Assembly (NCBI RefSeq): GCF_017875465.1
Contig: NZ_JAGGMQ010000001.1
Span: forward strand, 3,410,001-3,474,000
Direction of reading: 5' to 3'
DNA length: 64,000 nucleotides
From: Winslowiella toletana
Lineage (GTDB): Bacteria; Pseudomonadota; Gammaproteobacteria; Enterobacterales; Enterobacteriaceae
Part shown: one piece after another, positions 31,726 through 40,541 of the stretch
Numbering within the stretch: the stretch's first letter is position 1
Layout: the number at the start of each line of letters is the position of its first letter
Program-made: the position numbers and the translations under genes
The notes under the pieces: generated by a model
The model's database searches: none
What the model was told of the DNA's origin: nothing
Seen by the model: the letters and a program-made list of their open reading frames with translations, nothing else

Positions 31726-32457
31726 ATGAGCACAGCAATTACACGCCAGATCGTCCTCGATACCGAAACCACCGGTATGAACATGATAGGTGTCCATTAC
31801 GAAGGTCACCGCATAATTGAGATTGGTGCCGTTGAGGTGGTTAACCGCCGCCTGACCGGTAACAATTTCCATATGTATCTGAAGCCGGACCGGCTGGTGG
31901 ACCCGGAAGCTTTCGGCGTTCACGGTATCGCCGACGAGTTCCTGCAGGATAAGCCGTGCTTCAGCGATATCGCCGATGAGTTTATGGATTATATCCGCGG
32001 TGCTGAGCTGGTGATTCATAACGCGTCGTTTGATATCGGCTTTATGGATTACGAATTCAGCAAGCTGAACAGAGGCATTGCAAAGACCGATACCTTCTGC
32101 AAAGTCACTGACAGCCTGATGATGGCGCGTAAGATGTTCCCGGGTAAGCGCAACAGCCTTGATGCGCTCTGCTCACGTTACGATATTGATAACAGCAAAC
32201 GTACGCTGCACGGCGCACTGCTCGATGCCGAGATCCTGGCGGATGTCTTCCTGCTGATGACCGGCGGCCAGACCTCGCTGTCATTTTCAGTGGAAGGGGA
32301 GCGTCGGGAAGCGGATGGCAGCCAGAGCATTCAGCGTATTACACGTCCGCAGTCAGCGCTGCGTGTGGTACAGGCCAGCGAGGAAGAAGTGCTGGCGCAT
32401 GAACAGCGTCTGGATTTAGTGATGAAAAAAGGCGGCAGCTGTTTATGGCGGCCATAA
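31726..32457 (+). CDS. dnaQ: DNA polymerase III epsilon subunit (3'-5' proofreading exonuclease)
   Basis: A 243-residue proofreader of the Pol III core. DEDDh exonuclease motifs: Exo I DTETTG at 12-17, Exo II '[13 protein letters not shown]' and Exo III '[13 protein letters not shown]'. A C-terminal segment with a clamp-binding region contacts alpha. Same length as E. coli. Confidence 0.98.
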   Translation: MSTAITRQIVLDTETTGMNMIGVHYEGHRIIEIGAVEVVNRRLTGNNFHMYLKPDRLVDPEAFGVHGIADEFLQDKPCFSDIADEFMDYIRGAELVIHNASFDIGFMDYEFSKLNRGIAKTDTFCKVTDSLMMARKMFPGKRNSLDALCSRYDIDNSKRTLHGALLDAEILADVFLLMTGGQTSLSFSVEGERREADGSQSIQRITRPQSALRVVQASEEEVLAHEQRLDLVMKKGGSCLWRP

Positions 32458-32591
32458 GTGCCTTATAAATGAGCCAAAATCGTCCGTGATGCTGAAAAAG
32501 CAGGCAAACGCATTCTCCGCGCTTAAAAAGCGTTGACGGCAAATCTCGCTACGATTAATATGCGCCTCGTTCCCGACGGGGAACACAGCGC

Positions 32592-32668
32592 GGAGCGGTA
32601 GTTCAGTTGGTTAGAATACCTGCCTGTCACGCAGGGGGTCGCGGGTTCGAGCCCCGTCCGTTCCGCCA
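32592..32668 (+). tRNA. aspV: tRNA-Asp (GTC), second copy
   Basis: A 77-nt tRNA identical to the copy at 18121, following dnaQ as aspV does in E. coli. The purine-degradation cluster begins immediately after it. Confidence 0.98.
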
Positions 32669-32675
32669 ACATTCA

Positions 32676-32707
32676 GAAAGCCTGATTCAGTAATGAATCA
32701 GGCTTTC
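32676..32707. terminator. hairpin terminator after aspV
   Basis: A 14-bp perfect stem GAAAGCCTGATTCA/TGAATCAGGCTTTC with a GTAA loop, followed by GTCGTTTT. It can serve both aspV and the convergent permease gene. Confidence 0.85.
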
Positions 32708-32713
32708 GTCGTT

Positions 32714-34210
32714 TTACTCCTTCTGCAACACCACTTTGCCAGCATAAACAGCCGCGGCGGAAGCTGCGCGCTCATGGCGTGCAATCCAGCGGTAAGCGCC
32801 GCCGCTTAAAAACGCGCCGATAAACCAGCTAAAGTTAGCCACCGCGTGCAGTGCAGGAATAAAGCTGATCACCAGCCCAATCGCTACCGCCGGCAACAGC
32901 GCCGCAATCGCTTTCGGGTTAAAGCCGCCGCGATACCAGTACTTGCCCTGCGGCGTGTCGTTAAACAGATCGTCTGTCGATACGGTGCCGCGTTTAATCA
33001 GATAGAAATCCACCAGCAGAATACCGAACAGCGGGCCGATAAAGGCGCCCAGTACATCCAGCGTATAGTGAATCAGCTCGGGTGACTGGAACAGGTTCCA
33101 TGGCGTCAGCAGTACTGAACCCACCGCCGCAATCATGCCGCCGGTGCGGAAACTGATCTTCTGTGGGGAACAGTTGGAGAAGTCGAAGGCCGGTGACACA
33201 AAGTTCGCCACAATATTGATGCCGATAGTGGCGGTAATCATCGTCAGCAGACCAATCGCCACCGCCAGATCGTTGCCGACCATACTGACGGTTTCAATCG
33301 GGTCGGTAATCATCTTGCCAAACAGCGACTGGGTGCCGGAAACAATAACTACCGTCACTATTGAAAACAGCAGGAAGTTAAACGGCAGACCCCAGCGGTT
33401 GCCGCGGCGGATTTCGCCCATGCTTTTACCATAGCGTGAGAAGTCTCCAAAGTTGAGTAACGGGCCGGAGAAGTAGGACACCACCAGTGCGGTGGCGGTA
33501 ATCATCTGCCAGCTCTGTTCTCCCGCGCTCATCTGCTTGCTCGCCAGGGTAAAAGAGATACCGTCGAAGCCGGTCTGGTAAACAATCCAGCCCGCCAGCG
33601 CCACCATCACGATATATACCGCCGGACCGGCCACATCGATAAAGCGTTTAATCGCGCTCATGCCGTGCCAGAACACCATCGCCTGCAACAACCACATAAT
33701 GCCGAAGCAGATCCAGCCCAGCTGCGACAAACCCAGCCAGGATGACTGGGTCATTGGCGCCAGCGCTGGCCAGAACTTCAGGGTCACCAGCATCAGCGCG
33801 TTGGCGGCAAGGTAAGTCTGAATGCCATACCACGCAAAGGCGATCAGGCCGCGGATCACTGCCGGGATATTGGCGCCAAACACGCCAAACGCCTGACGGC
33901 AAATCACCGCATAAGGCACCCCGGCCATCTGGCTGGGTCTGGCCACCAGATTGGCGCAGATCTGTACAATACAAATCCCCACCAGCAGACAGAGCAACAC
34001 CTGCCAGCTGGCCAGCCCGAGGGTAAAGAAGCTGGCGGCAACGACATAGCCTCCCATGCTGTGTACATCCGACATCCAGAACGAAAAGATGTTGTACCAG
34101 CTCCAGTTCTGGTCGCGGGTTGGCGCCAGATCTTCATTGCACAGTCGTGGACTGTAGTTGGCATTGGCTTCACTGGCCGACGCCGGGCTAACACTTTGAC
34201 TATTTGGCAT
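32714..34210 (-). CDS. hpxC: NCS1-family allantoin permease (HpxC type)
   Basis: A 498-residue nucleobase:cation symporter-1 with about 12 hydrophobic segments and NCS1 motifs ('WSWYNIFSFWMSDVHSMGG' near the N-terminus, 'NFGDFSRYGKS', 'NFVSPAFDFSNC'). Starts at ATG 34210 behind AGGAGCAGG. It is divergent from a GntR regulator, racemase and allantoinase, which points to allantoin as substrate, as for Klebsiella HpxC. Uracil or hydantoin cannot be excluded from sequence alone. Confidence 0.87.
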   Translation of the reverse strand: MPNSQSVSPASASEANANYSPRLCNEDLAPTRDQNWSWYNIFSFWMSDVHSMGGYVVAASFFTLGLASWQVLLCLLVGICIVQICANLVARPSQMAGVPYAVICRQAFGVFGANIPAVIRGLIAFAWYGIQTYLAANALMLVTLKFWPALAPMTQSSWLGLSQLGWICFGIMWLLQAMVFWHGMSAIKRFIDVAGPAVYIVMVALAGWIVYQTGFDGISFTLASKQMSAGEQSWQMITATALVVSYFSGPLLNFGDFSRYGKSMGEIRRGNRWGLPFNFLLFSIVTVVIVSGTQSLFGKMITDPIETVSMVGNDLAVAIGLLTMITATIGINIVANFVSPAFDFSNCSPQKISFRTGGMIAAVGSVLLTPWNLFQSPELIHYTLDVLGAFIGPLFGILLVDFYLIKRGTVSTDDLFNDTPQGKYWYRGGFNPKAIAALLPAVAIGLVISFIPALHAVANFSWFIGAFLSGGAYRWIARHERAASAAAVYAGKVVLQKE

Positions 34211-34261
34211 GAAACCTGCTCCTCTGAATGCACCGAATAACAAACTCTGTGCAGAGGGTAT

Positions 34262-34277
34262 TGCAGGAACCAGGCCA
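34262..34277 (-). promoter_or_regulatory. possible sigma-54 promoter of hpxC
   Basis: On the minus strand TGGCCTGGTTCCTGCA keeps the invariant GG-N10-GC of -24/-12 promoters but has three other mismatches. It lies about 50 bp upstream of the hpxC start. Weak call. Confidence 0.35.
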
Positions 34278-34288
34278 GAAATGAGTTT

Positions 34289-34333
34289 TTGTATACAAAA
34301 GTTAAGTTTCATGTATACGATTCTTGTATGCAA
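34289..34333. promoter_or_regulatory. three GntR-type operators between hpxC and hpxS
   Basis: TTGTATACAA at 34289-34298, ATGTATACGA at 34311-34320 and TTGTATGCAA at 34324-34333. They fit the FadR/FCD-subfamily GntR pattern (GT-N-AC core palindromes). HpxS, encoded next door, is the obvious ligand. They lie between the two divergent starts, so both units should be controlled. Confidence 0.7.
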
Positions 34334-34354
34334 TGATGTTTACCGGAGTAGGTA

Positions 34355-35074
34355 ATGAAGAGTGAAAATGGCCTGAAAACGGCTGCGGACCTGAACGATA
34401 AAGACGAGCCGATCTATCAGGCGCTGATGTCCGCGATTGTTGAACATCAGTTGCCACCCGGAAGTAAATTGCCTGAAGAGGCCCTTTCAGAGGTGTTTGG
34501 CGTCAGCCGTACCGGCATTCGTAAAGTGCTGCAACGCCTCGCGGCGGTGCAAATGGTCACTCTGACGCCCAAACGTGGTGCACAGGTGGCGACGCCGGGG
34601 GTTGAGGAAGCCCAGGATATTTTCCGCACCCGCGCATTAATTGAATGCGCCAACCTGCCTTTTGTGCTGGAACACTGCCAGCCACCGCATCTGGCGGCGC
34701 TGGAGAAGCTGGCGCGTCAGGAGCAGCAGGCTCATGAACAGCATAACGGTCCGGCGGCGATCCGACTGTCGGCGGCGTTTCATATTCAGCTACAGGCAAT
34801 TTCCGGCAACCAGGTGCTGACCGAAATGGTCACACGCCTGACTCAGCGCTCATCGCTGGTGATTGCCGCCTGGGGCGCGCCATGGCAACAGGGTTGCCGC
34901 TGCAACGATCACGATCGTCTGATCTCCATGCTGCGTGAAAAAGCGCTGCAACCGCTGACTGACACCCTGCAGCAACATTTCGCGAATATTGTAGCCAGTC
35001 TGCACTTTGAACGCAGTGGCGAAACCCTGCCGGACTTTGCCCGCCTGTTTGGCTCGCTGGGGAGTGCGCAATGA
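34355..35074 (+). CDS. hpxS: GntR-family (FCD) regulator of allantoin genes
   Basis: A 239-residue protein with an N-terminal winged HTH ('LPPGSKLPEEALSEVFGVSRTGIRKVLQRL', given here in part as the GntR signature) and a C-terminal all-helical FCD effector domain ('DIFRTRALIECANLPFVL', 'AAFHIQLQAISGN'). The Klebsiella homologue HpxS controls hpxSAB. The stop overlaps the racemase start by 4 bp. Confidence 0.87.
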   Translation: MKSENGLKTAADLNDKDEPIYQALMSAIVEHQLPPGSKLPEEALSEVFGVSRTGIRKVLQRLAAVQMVTLTPKRGAQVATPGVEEAQDIFRTRALIECANLPFVLEHCQPPHLAALEKLARQEQQAHEQHNGPAAIRLSAAFHIQLQAISGNQVLTEMVTRLTQRSSLVIAAWGAPWQQGCRCNDHDRLISMLREKALQPLTDTLQQHFANIVASLHFERSGETLPDFARLFGSLGSAQ

Positions 35075-35799
35075 TTATTCAGGTGATTAATCCCAATACC
35101 AGCCTGGCGATGACGGAAACTATCGCCAGCGCAGCGCGTGCGGTGGCGGCAAATAGCACAGAAATCGTAGCGGTCTCACCTGCGCAGGGTGTACCGTCGA
35201 TTGAAGGCCATTTTGATGAGGCGATTGCCGCCGTTGGCGTACTGGAGCAAATTAAGCTGGGACGTGAGCAGGGCGTCAGCGGTCATGTGATTGCCTGCTT
35301 TGGCGATCCGGGTTTGCTGGCGGCGCGTGAACTGGCGCAAGGGCCGGTAGTGGGCATCGCCGAAGCGGCGATGCATATGGCGACCCTGGTGGCGACGCGT
35401 TTTTCGATTGTCACCACCTTACCGCGCACCCTGATTATTGCGCGCCATCTGCTGCAGCAATATGGCTTTGAACATCACTGCGCCGCGCTGCATGCTATCG
35501 ATTTACCGGTGCTGGCGCTGGAAGATGGCAGTGGTGTCGCGCAGGAGAAAGTGCGCGCGCGTTGTATACAAGCGAAGCGCGAAGATGGCAGCGGCGCCAT
35601 TGTGCTGGGCTGTGGTGGGATGGCGACGCTGGCCAGAGAATTAACCCAGGAGCTTGGCCTGCCGGTTATCGACGGCGTAGGCGCTGCAGTGAAAATGGTG
35701 GAATCGCTGGTGGCGCTGGGTCTGTCAACCAGCAAGCATGGCGATCTTGATTACCCGATCCGAAAAACCATCACAGGTGCTTTTCACGGCCTAAACTGA
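35071..35799 (+). CDS. hpxA: allantoin racemase (Asp/Glu/hydantoin racemase family)
   Basis: A 242-residue racemase with the two catalytic cysteines in 'VIACFGDPGL' and 'IVLGCGGMATL' and the family opening 'IQVINPNTSLAMTETI'. It interconverts allantoin enantiomers so that the stereospecific allantoinase can use both. Second gene of hpxSAB, overlapping hpxS by 4 bp. The coding sequence contains a perfect GntR-type decamer at 35572. Confidence 0.9.
   Translation: MIIQVINPNTSLAMTETIASAARAVAANSTEIVAVSPAQGVPSIEGHFDEAIAAVGVLEQIKLGREQGVSGHVIACFGDPGLLAARELAQGPVVGIAEAAMHMATLVATRFSIVTTLPRTLIIARHLLQQYGFEHHCAALHAIDLPVLALEDGSGVAQEKVRARCIQAKREDGSGAIVLGCGGMATLARELTQELGLPVIDGVGAAVKMVESLVALGLSTSKHGDLDYPIRKTITGAFHGLN
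35572..35581. promoter_or_regulatory. TTGTATACAA palindrome inside hpxA
   Basis: Exactly the decamer of the strongest operator upstream of hpxS, 1.27 kb downstream within the racemase gene. It uses the rare Ile codon ATA. Candidate auxiliary operator. Confidence 0.4.
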
Positions 35800-35829
35800 T
35801 CATTCGGCTCGACGACAGGAAACCTGATA

Positions 35830-36789
35830 ATGACTGATGCCGTAGAAAAGAAAGAATATAGCTTTAATAAAAGCTATCCGCGTGACCTGCGTGGTTACGC
35901 TGGTAAGCCGCCGCATGCGGCATGGCCCGATGGCGCACAGATTGCCGTGCAGTTTGTGCTGAACTATGAGGAAGGCGCGGAGAATAACGTGCTGCACGGC
36001 GACGCCGGTTCGGAACAGTTTTTATCCGATATTATTGGCGCCGCCAGTTATCCTGAACGCCATATGTCGATGGATTCGCTGTATGAGTACGGTTCCCGTG
36101 CGGGATTCTGGCGGATTCATCAGGAGTTTCAGAAGCGCGATCTGCCGTTGACGGTATTTGGCGTGGCAATGGCGCTGGCGCGTCATCCGGAAATCGTCGC
36201 AGCGATTAAGCAGGCAGACTACGATGTGGTCAGTCACGGCTGGCGCTGGATCCACTATCAGGGAATGGACGCCAAAACTGAGCGTCAGCATATGCAGCAG
36301 GCGGTGGACGTGCTGGTGGATCTGTTTGGCAAAACGCCGACCGGCTGGTACACCGGGCGCGACAGTCCGAATACCCGTCGGCTGGTGGCGGAGCATGGCG
36401 CATTCACTTATGACAGTGACTACTACGGTGACGACCTGCCATTCTGGACGCAAGTGACCTGTCAGGATGGCACGGTAAAACCGCATCTGATCATTCCGTA
36501 TACCTTAGAAACCAACGATATGCGTTTCGCCACGCCGCAGGGTTTTAACACTGCCGAGCAATTTTATACCTATCTGAAAGACAGCTTTGATGTGCTGTAT
36601 GAAGAGGGCGAGACCTCACCGAAGATGATGTCGATTGGCATGCACTGTCGTCTGCTGGGACGCCCGGGGCGTTTTAAAGCGCTGCAGCGCTTTCTTGATT
36701 ACGTGCAGCAGCATGACAAGGTGTGGATCTGTACCCGCCAGCAAATCGCCGAGCACTGGGTGGAGAAGCACCCGGCGCCTGAGGTTTAA
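35830..36789 (+). CDS. hpxB: metal-independent allantoinase (PuuE family)
   Basis: A 319-residue polysaccharide-deacetylase-fold allantoinase, the cofactor-independent PuuE type rather than the zinc AllB type. 'SYPRDLRGYAGKPPHAAWP', 'HGWRWIHYQGMD', 'GWYTGRDSPNTR' and 'SIGMHCRLLGRPGR' are PuuE motifs. It opens allantoin to allantoate, the substrate of the amidohydrolase at 45773. Third gene of hpxSAB, 30 bp after the racemase. Confidence 0.92.
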   Translation: MTDAVEKKEYSFNKSYPRDLRGYAGKPPHAAWPDGAQIAVQFVLNYEEGAENNVLHGDAGSEQFLSDIIGAASYPERHMSMDSLYEYGSRAGFWRIHQEFQKRDLPLTVFGVAMALARHPEIVAAIKQADYDVVSHGWRWIHYQGMDAKTERQHMQQAVDVLVDLFGKTPTGWYTGRDSPNTRRLVAEHGAFTYDSDYYGDDLPFWTQVTCQDGTVKPHLIIPYTLETNDMRFATPQGFNTAEQFYTYLKDSFDVLYEEGETSPKMMSIGMHCRLLGRPGRFKALQRFLDYVQQHDKVWICTRQQIAEHWVEKHPAPEV

Positions 36790-36793
36790 CACA

Positions 36794-36858
36794 GGGCGGC
36801 GAGAACGCCGCCCCTACAGATAATGCCAACTTTGTAGGGGCGGCGTTCTCGCCGCCCG
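36794..36858. repeat. REP-like palindrome pair (site A)
   Basis: GGGCGGCGAGAACGCCGCCC-CTACA and its inverted copy 15 bp later. A degenerate third unit (GGAGCCGAAAACGACGCCCC) lies at 36893-36914. It sits at the hpxB/hpxZ convergent junction. Confidence 0.8.
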
Positions 36859-36920
36859 CGCCAAAGATCTGGATGCTGATTGCCAGATAAACCGGAGCCG
36901 AAAACGACGCCCCTGCAATC

Positions 36921-37304
36921 TCAGCTCATTAAACTCACCTGTGCCGCCACAATCCGCCAGCCATCCGCCATCCGCACCCATGTCTGCTGCTGACGGCCCG
37001 TCTTCTCGCTGCCCTGACGGGTAAACTCGGTGCTGCATACCGCATAATCATCACCAAAAGTGGTGATCACCGTATTCTGCAACTGACGATCCAGCCCGAC
37101 AGAAGGGCGCGCCGCACGGAATGCACGGATCGCTTCGATCCCATACAGATTCTCACCGGCGCCCAGCCGCACGGTGCGCGGGTTATGCCAGAACAGTTCG
37201 TCCAGCACTTCAGTATCATTGCCGGTCAGCGCTTTTTCGTAACGATAAAAGGCGCTGGTCACTTCGGCGATAATCGCCGGGCGATCGATATAGTCATTAT
37301 TCAT
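36921..37304 (-). CDS. hpxZ: HpxZ, SnoaL-like protein of oxalurate/oxamate catabolism
   Basis: A 127-residue NTF2/SnoaL-like (DUF3225) protein with 'IDRPAIIAEVTSAFYRYEKAL', 'RTVRLGAGENLYGIEAI' and 'TWVRMADGWRIVAAQVSLM'. Last gene of hpxWXYZ, starting 2 bp after the amidase stop. Homologues are consistently linked to the AtzE-type amidase. The activity is not established. Confidence 0.85.
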   Translation of the reverse strand: MNNDYIDRPAIIAEVTSAFYRYEKALTGNDTEVLDELFWHNPRTVRLGAGENLYGIEAIRAFRAARPSVGLDRQLQNTVITTFGDDYAVCSTEFTRQGSEKTGRQQQTWVRMADGWRIVAAQVSLMS

Positions 37305-37306
37305 AG

Positions 37307-38704
37307 TCAAACTCCCATCCTGCTGGCTTGCGCCATTACCAGACCCTGCTGCTCCAGCGCGCGTGCGGCGCGTAAACAGTTCTCTTCTTTAAATGGCGCG
37401 GCAATCAATTGCAGGCCAATCGGCAGACCGCTGGTGGTTTGCAGCGGTACCGTGGTCACCGGCAGGCCAAGGAAAGAGATCGGCTGCGTCAGCATCCCCA
37501 TACTGGCGCGGGTTGGCAGATCGACACCGTTAATATGAATCGTCTCCTGACCGATAGTGGTGGCGCTGCATGGCGTTGCCGGGGCAATCAGCACATCAAA
37601 CTGATCAAACAGCGGTAATACCTGCTGCTGGAAATGGCGACGGAAGCGCTGGGCCTGCACATACCAGGCCGCCGGGATCATTGCCCCCGCCAGCAAGCGC
37701 TCGCGTGATAATGGCTCGAAACGCTCGGGGCTGGCGCGCAGCGCAGGTAAATAGTGGTTGCCGCCTTCGGAAGCGGTAATCAGGAATGCCGAAGAGCGGG
37801 CGATTTCAGCATCCGGCAGCAGTACTTCGTCATGGCCATTTAGCGCACGCGCCGCGCTGGCTACCGCGGCACGGGCATCCTCATTACACCAGGTCTGGAA
37901 ATAGCCGCCGAGTACGCCGCAGCGTAATCCTTCCAGCCCCTTTTCCAGGCCGGGCAGCGTGGGGCGCAGCGCAATATCGGCCTGAAATGCATCCTGGCTG
38001 TCATGTCCCTGCAGTGCGTCATAGACCGCTGCCAGATCCGCGCTGCTGCGGGCAAAGGGACCGATATGATCGAGGCTGGCGACAAATGGATGGCTGCCGC
38101 TGCGCGACAGGCGGCCAAAGGTCGGTTTCAGACCAAGAATGCCGCACAGCGAAGCGGGCACGCGAATCGAACCATTGGTATCGGTGCCAAGTGAGAAATG
38201 CACCAGGCTGGCAGCCACCGCCGCCGCAGAACCACCAGAAGAACCACCGGCGATACGGCTCAGATCGCGTGGATTATGGGTGGCGCCATAATGGCTGTTT
38301 TCGGTGGTAAAACCATAGGCGTAAGCATCCATATTCAGCATGCCGGACAGCAGCGCACCGGATTTTGCCAGCTTATCCACTGCCCAGGCATCCTGATGCG
38401 CTGCCGGGCGATCGCTGAACAGACTGGCGCCGGCCAGCGTGCTGAAGCCCGCCACGTCGAACAGATTCTTTACCGCATAGGGCACTGCCGCCAGCGCTGG
38501 CAGTGGCTGCCCCTCACGGCGTAAACCGTCAAGGCGATCGGCTTCCTGCAACATGCGATCCCGCGTCACCCGGGTCCAGGCATTAATAGCCGGATTATGC
38601 ACTTCAATTGCGCTGAGGGTCTGTTGGGCGATATCCCGTGCACTCAGCTCACCGGAGGTCAGTGCGGACTGCAATTCTGCAATCGAGAGGGCGGCAAGGT
38701 TCAT
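37307..38704 (-). CDS. hpxY: AtzE-family amidase HpxY
   Basis: A 465-residue amidase-signature enzyme. The Ser-cisSer-Lys triad is Lys79 ('VPYAVKNLFD'), Ser155 ('AGGSSGGSA') and Ser179 ('GTDTNGSIRVP'). Related to AtzE biuret/carboxybiuret hydrolase and GatA. It overlaps hpxX by 4 bp. With no oxalurate carbamoyltransferase (HpxFG) in the window, an oxalurate- or ureido-cleaving role is possible (inference). Confidence 0.88.
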   Translation of the reverse strand: MNLAALSIAELQSALTSGELSARDIAQQTLSAIEVHNPAINAWTRVTRDRMLQEADRLDGLRREGQPLPALAAVPYAVKNLFDVAGFSTLAGASLFSDRPAAHQDAWAVDKLAKSGALLSGMLNMDAYAYGFTTENSHYGATHNPRDLSRIAGGSSGGSAAAVAASLVHFSLGTDTNGSIRVPASLCGILGLKPTFGRLSRSGSHPFVASLDHIGPFARSSADLAAVYDALQGHDSQDAFQADIALRPTLPGLEKGLEGLRCGVLGGYFQTWCNEDARAAVASAARALNGHDEVLLPDAEIARSSAFLITASEGGNHYLPALRASPERFEPLSRERLLAGAMIPAAWYVQAQRFRRHFQQQVLPLFDQFDVLIAPATPCSATTIGQETIHINGVDLPTRASMGMLTQPISFLGLPVTTVPLQTTSGLPIGLQLIAAPFKEENCLRAARALEQQGLVMAQASRMGV

Positions 38705-38886
38705 GCTTTATACACTCCCGCTACTTCCAGACGATCGTCGAGCGGATAAGCCATCAGCGGCGCCGACATCGCGGCGATGCGGCTAAATTGCGTCAGCAGT
38801 TCAGCACGGCGCGCATCATCTAACTCCAGCGCCAGAACCTGCTCCATTTGCGCCACATACGCGGCCCAGTCAGGGGTATTACTCAT
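38701..38886 (-). CDS. hpxX: HpxX, AtzG-like small subunit of the amidase
   Basis: A 61-residue helical protein ('MEQVLALELDDARRAELLTQF', ending 'PLDDRLEVAGVY') that looks like AtzG/GatC-type partners: a helical hairpin followed by a Pro-rich tail that wraps an amidase. It overlaps hpxY by 4 bp. Of two adjacent ATGs, the second is better spaced from AGGAG. AtzE needs AtzG for folding, so HpxX-HpxY is probably a complex (inference). Confidence 0.82.
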   Translation of the reverse strand: MSNTPDWAAYVAQMEQVLALELDDARRAELLTQFSRIAAMSAPLMAYPLDDRLEVAGVYKA

Positions 38887-38898
38887 CATATTCTCCTG

Positions 38899-40485
38899 TT
38901 AAAAACCGGCAGCGCTGCCGTTGCTGCGCGGATCGAACGCGCCTTCCAGCATGCCGTTGTTATGGCGCACAATCGCGCCCGCATGGCCGACGGCCTCGCT
39001 AAAATCAGGCAGCAGTTCTACTTCATGACCCAGTTCACGCAGGGTGGCGATGGTTTCCGCTGAAAAGCGGCCTTCCAGTTTCAGCGACTCAGAGGCCTGG
39101 CCCCAGGTACGGCCCAGCAGCCAGCGCGGCGCACTGACGGCCTGCTGCAGCGGCATCCCCTGTACCACATGGCGGGTAAACAGCGCTGCCTGGGTTTGCG
39201 GCTGACCATCGCCACCCATGGAGCCATACACCATGGTGCGGCCATCATTCAGACGCGCCGCCGCCGGATTCAGGGTATGGAACGGCTGTTTACCCGGCGC
39301 CAGCGCCAGCAGATGGTCGGGTTGCAGGCTAAAGGCCGCGCCGCGGTTCTGCCAGGTAATGCCGGTATCCGGCAATACCACGCCGCTGCCGAACTCATGG
39401 TAGATACTCTGGATAAACGACACCGCCAGCCCGCTGCTGTCCATCACTCCCATCCATACCGTATCGCCCGGTCCGCGCCCGCTGCCCCATGGCGCGGCTT
39501 TGGCGTCATCAATTTGCGCCGCCAGCGCCGCCAGACGATCGCTCTCCAGCAGGGACTGCATCTCTTCGCTGATATGCTGTGGATCGGTGATGTATTTATC
39601 ACGCAGGCCAAACGCCAGCTTGGTGGCTTCGACAATCCGGTGCACGGTCTGCGCATCACTGGCTGCGGCCATATTTAAGTGATCGGTAATACCGAGGATC
39701 GCCAGCGATACTAATCCCTGGGTCGGCGGCGTCATATTGTAGATCTCACCCTGCTGGTGCGAGACGCGCAGCGGCGTGCGGCGCTTTGCCTGGTGATTTT
39801 GCAGATCTTCGAGGGTGATCGGCATACCCAGACGCGACATCTCCAGCGCCAGCTTGTGCGCCAGCGGGCCGCGATAGAAACTCTCCAGCCCGTCAATGGT
39901 CAGCGCCGTCAGGGTATTGGCCAGTTCCGGTTGGGTAAAACGGCTGCCAGTCCGCGGGGCTTCACCGCCGGGCAAAAAGTTGCGGGCAAAACCAGGCTGA
40001 TTAACCAGCTCGCTATATTTACTGGCGGTGGCGGAGGCTTGCGACTCGGTGACCGGAATACCATCGGCGGCATAGCGAATGGCATCGCCCAGCAGGCGCG
40101 CCAGCGGTAGCTGCGCGCCGCCCAGTTCCGCCGAAATTTTCAGCGCTTCCGCCCAGCCGCTGACGGTACCGGCGACCGTCAGCGCGGCTTTCGGACCACG
40201 ATGCGGAATACTCTGTTCGCCGCTGTAAAAATCAAAATGGGCCAGCGATCCGGCAGCGCCGCTGGCATCAATAGCAACAGGTTCACCTTGCGGCGGCATA
40301 ATCAGCCAGAAGCCGTCGCCACCTAAGCCATTCATATGCGGATAAACTACCGCAATGGTGGCCGCAGCGGCGACCATCGCTTCAATTGCATTGCCGCCTT
40401 CGCGCAGCACGGCGAGGGCGCTTTCACTCGCCAGGTGGTGCGGCGCTACCGCCATACCCAGCGGCGCCATATTACTTTGAATCAT
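38899..40485 (-). CDS. hpxW: gamma-glutamyltransferase-like oxamate amidohydrolase HpxW
   Basis: A 528-residue N-terminal-nucleophile hydrolase of the GGT superfamily. The predicted autoprocessing site and nucleophile is Thr342 in 'PGDTVWMGVMDSSG'. 'GGDGFWLIMPP' and 'SMGGDGQPQTQ' are family motifs. It has no signal peptide, unlike periplasmic GGT. Klebsiella HpxW hydrolyses oxamate to oxalate and ammonia, the last nitrogen-yielding step. First gene of hpxWXYZ. Confidence 0.9.
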   Translation of the reverse strand: MIQSNMAPLGMAVAPHHLASESALAVLREGGNAIEAMVAAAATIAVVYPHMNGLGGDGFWLIMPPQGEPVAIDASGAAGSLAHFDFYSGEQSIPHRGPKAALTVAGTVSGWAEALKISAELGGAQLPLARLLGDAIRYAADGIPVTESQASATASKYSELVNQPGFARNFLPGGEAPRTGSRFTQPELANTLTALTIDGLESFYRGPLAHKLALEMSRLGMPITLEDLQNHQAKRRTPLRVSHQQGEIYNMTPPTQGLVSLAILGITDHLNMAAASDAQTVHRIVEATKLAFGLRDKYITDPQHISEEMQSLLESDRLAALAAQIDDAKAAPWGSGRGPGDTVWMGVMDSSGLAVSFIQSIYHEFGSGVVLPDTGITWQNRGAAFSLQPDHLLALAPGKQPFHTLNPAAARLNDGRTMVYGSMGGDGQPQTQAALFTRHVVQGMPLQQAVSAPRWLLGRTWGQASESLKLEGRFSAETIATLRELGHEVELLPDFSEAVGHAGAIVRHNNGMLEGAFDPRSNGSAAGF

Positions 40486-40525
40486 CGCTTGCTCTTTTTT
40501 ATCGGGTTACAGACCACAACAGTGA

Positions 40526-40541
40526 AGCAAGAGATGTTCCA
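40526..40541 (-). promoter_or_regulatory. sigma-54 promoter of hpxWXYZ
   Basis: The minus strand reads TGGAAC-ATCTC-TTGCT, one mismatch to TGGCAC-N5-TTGCW. The predicted start falls about 30 nt upstream of the hpxW ATG. Confidence 0.65.
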
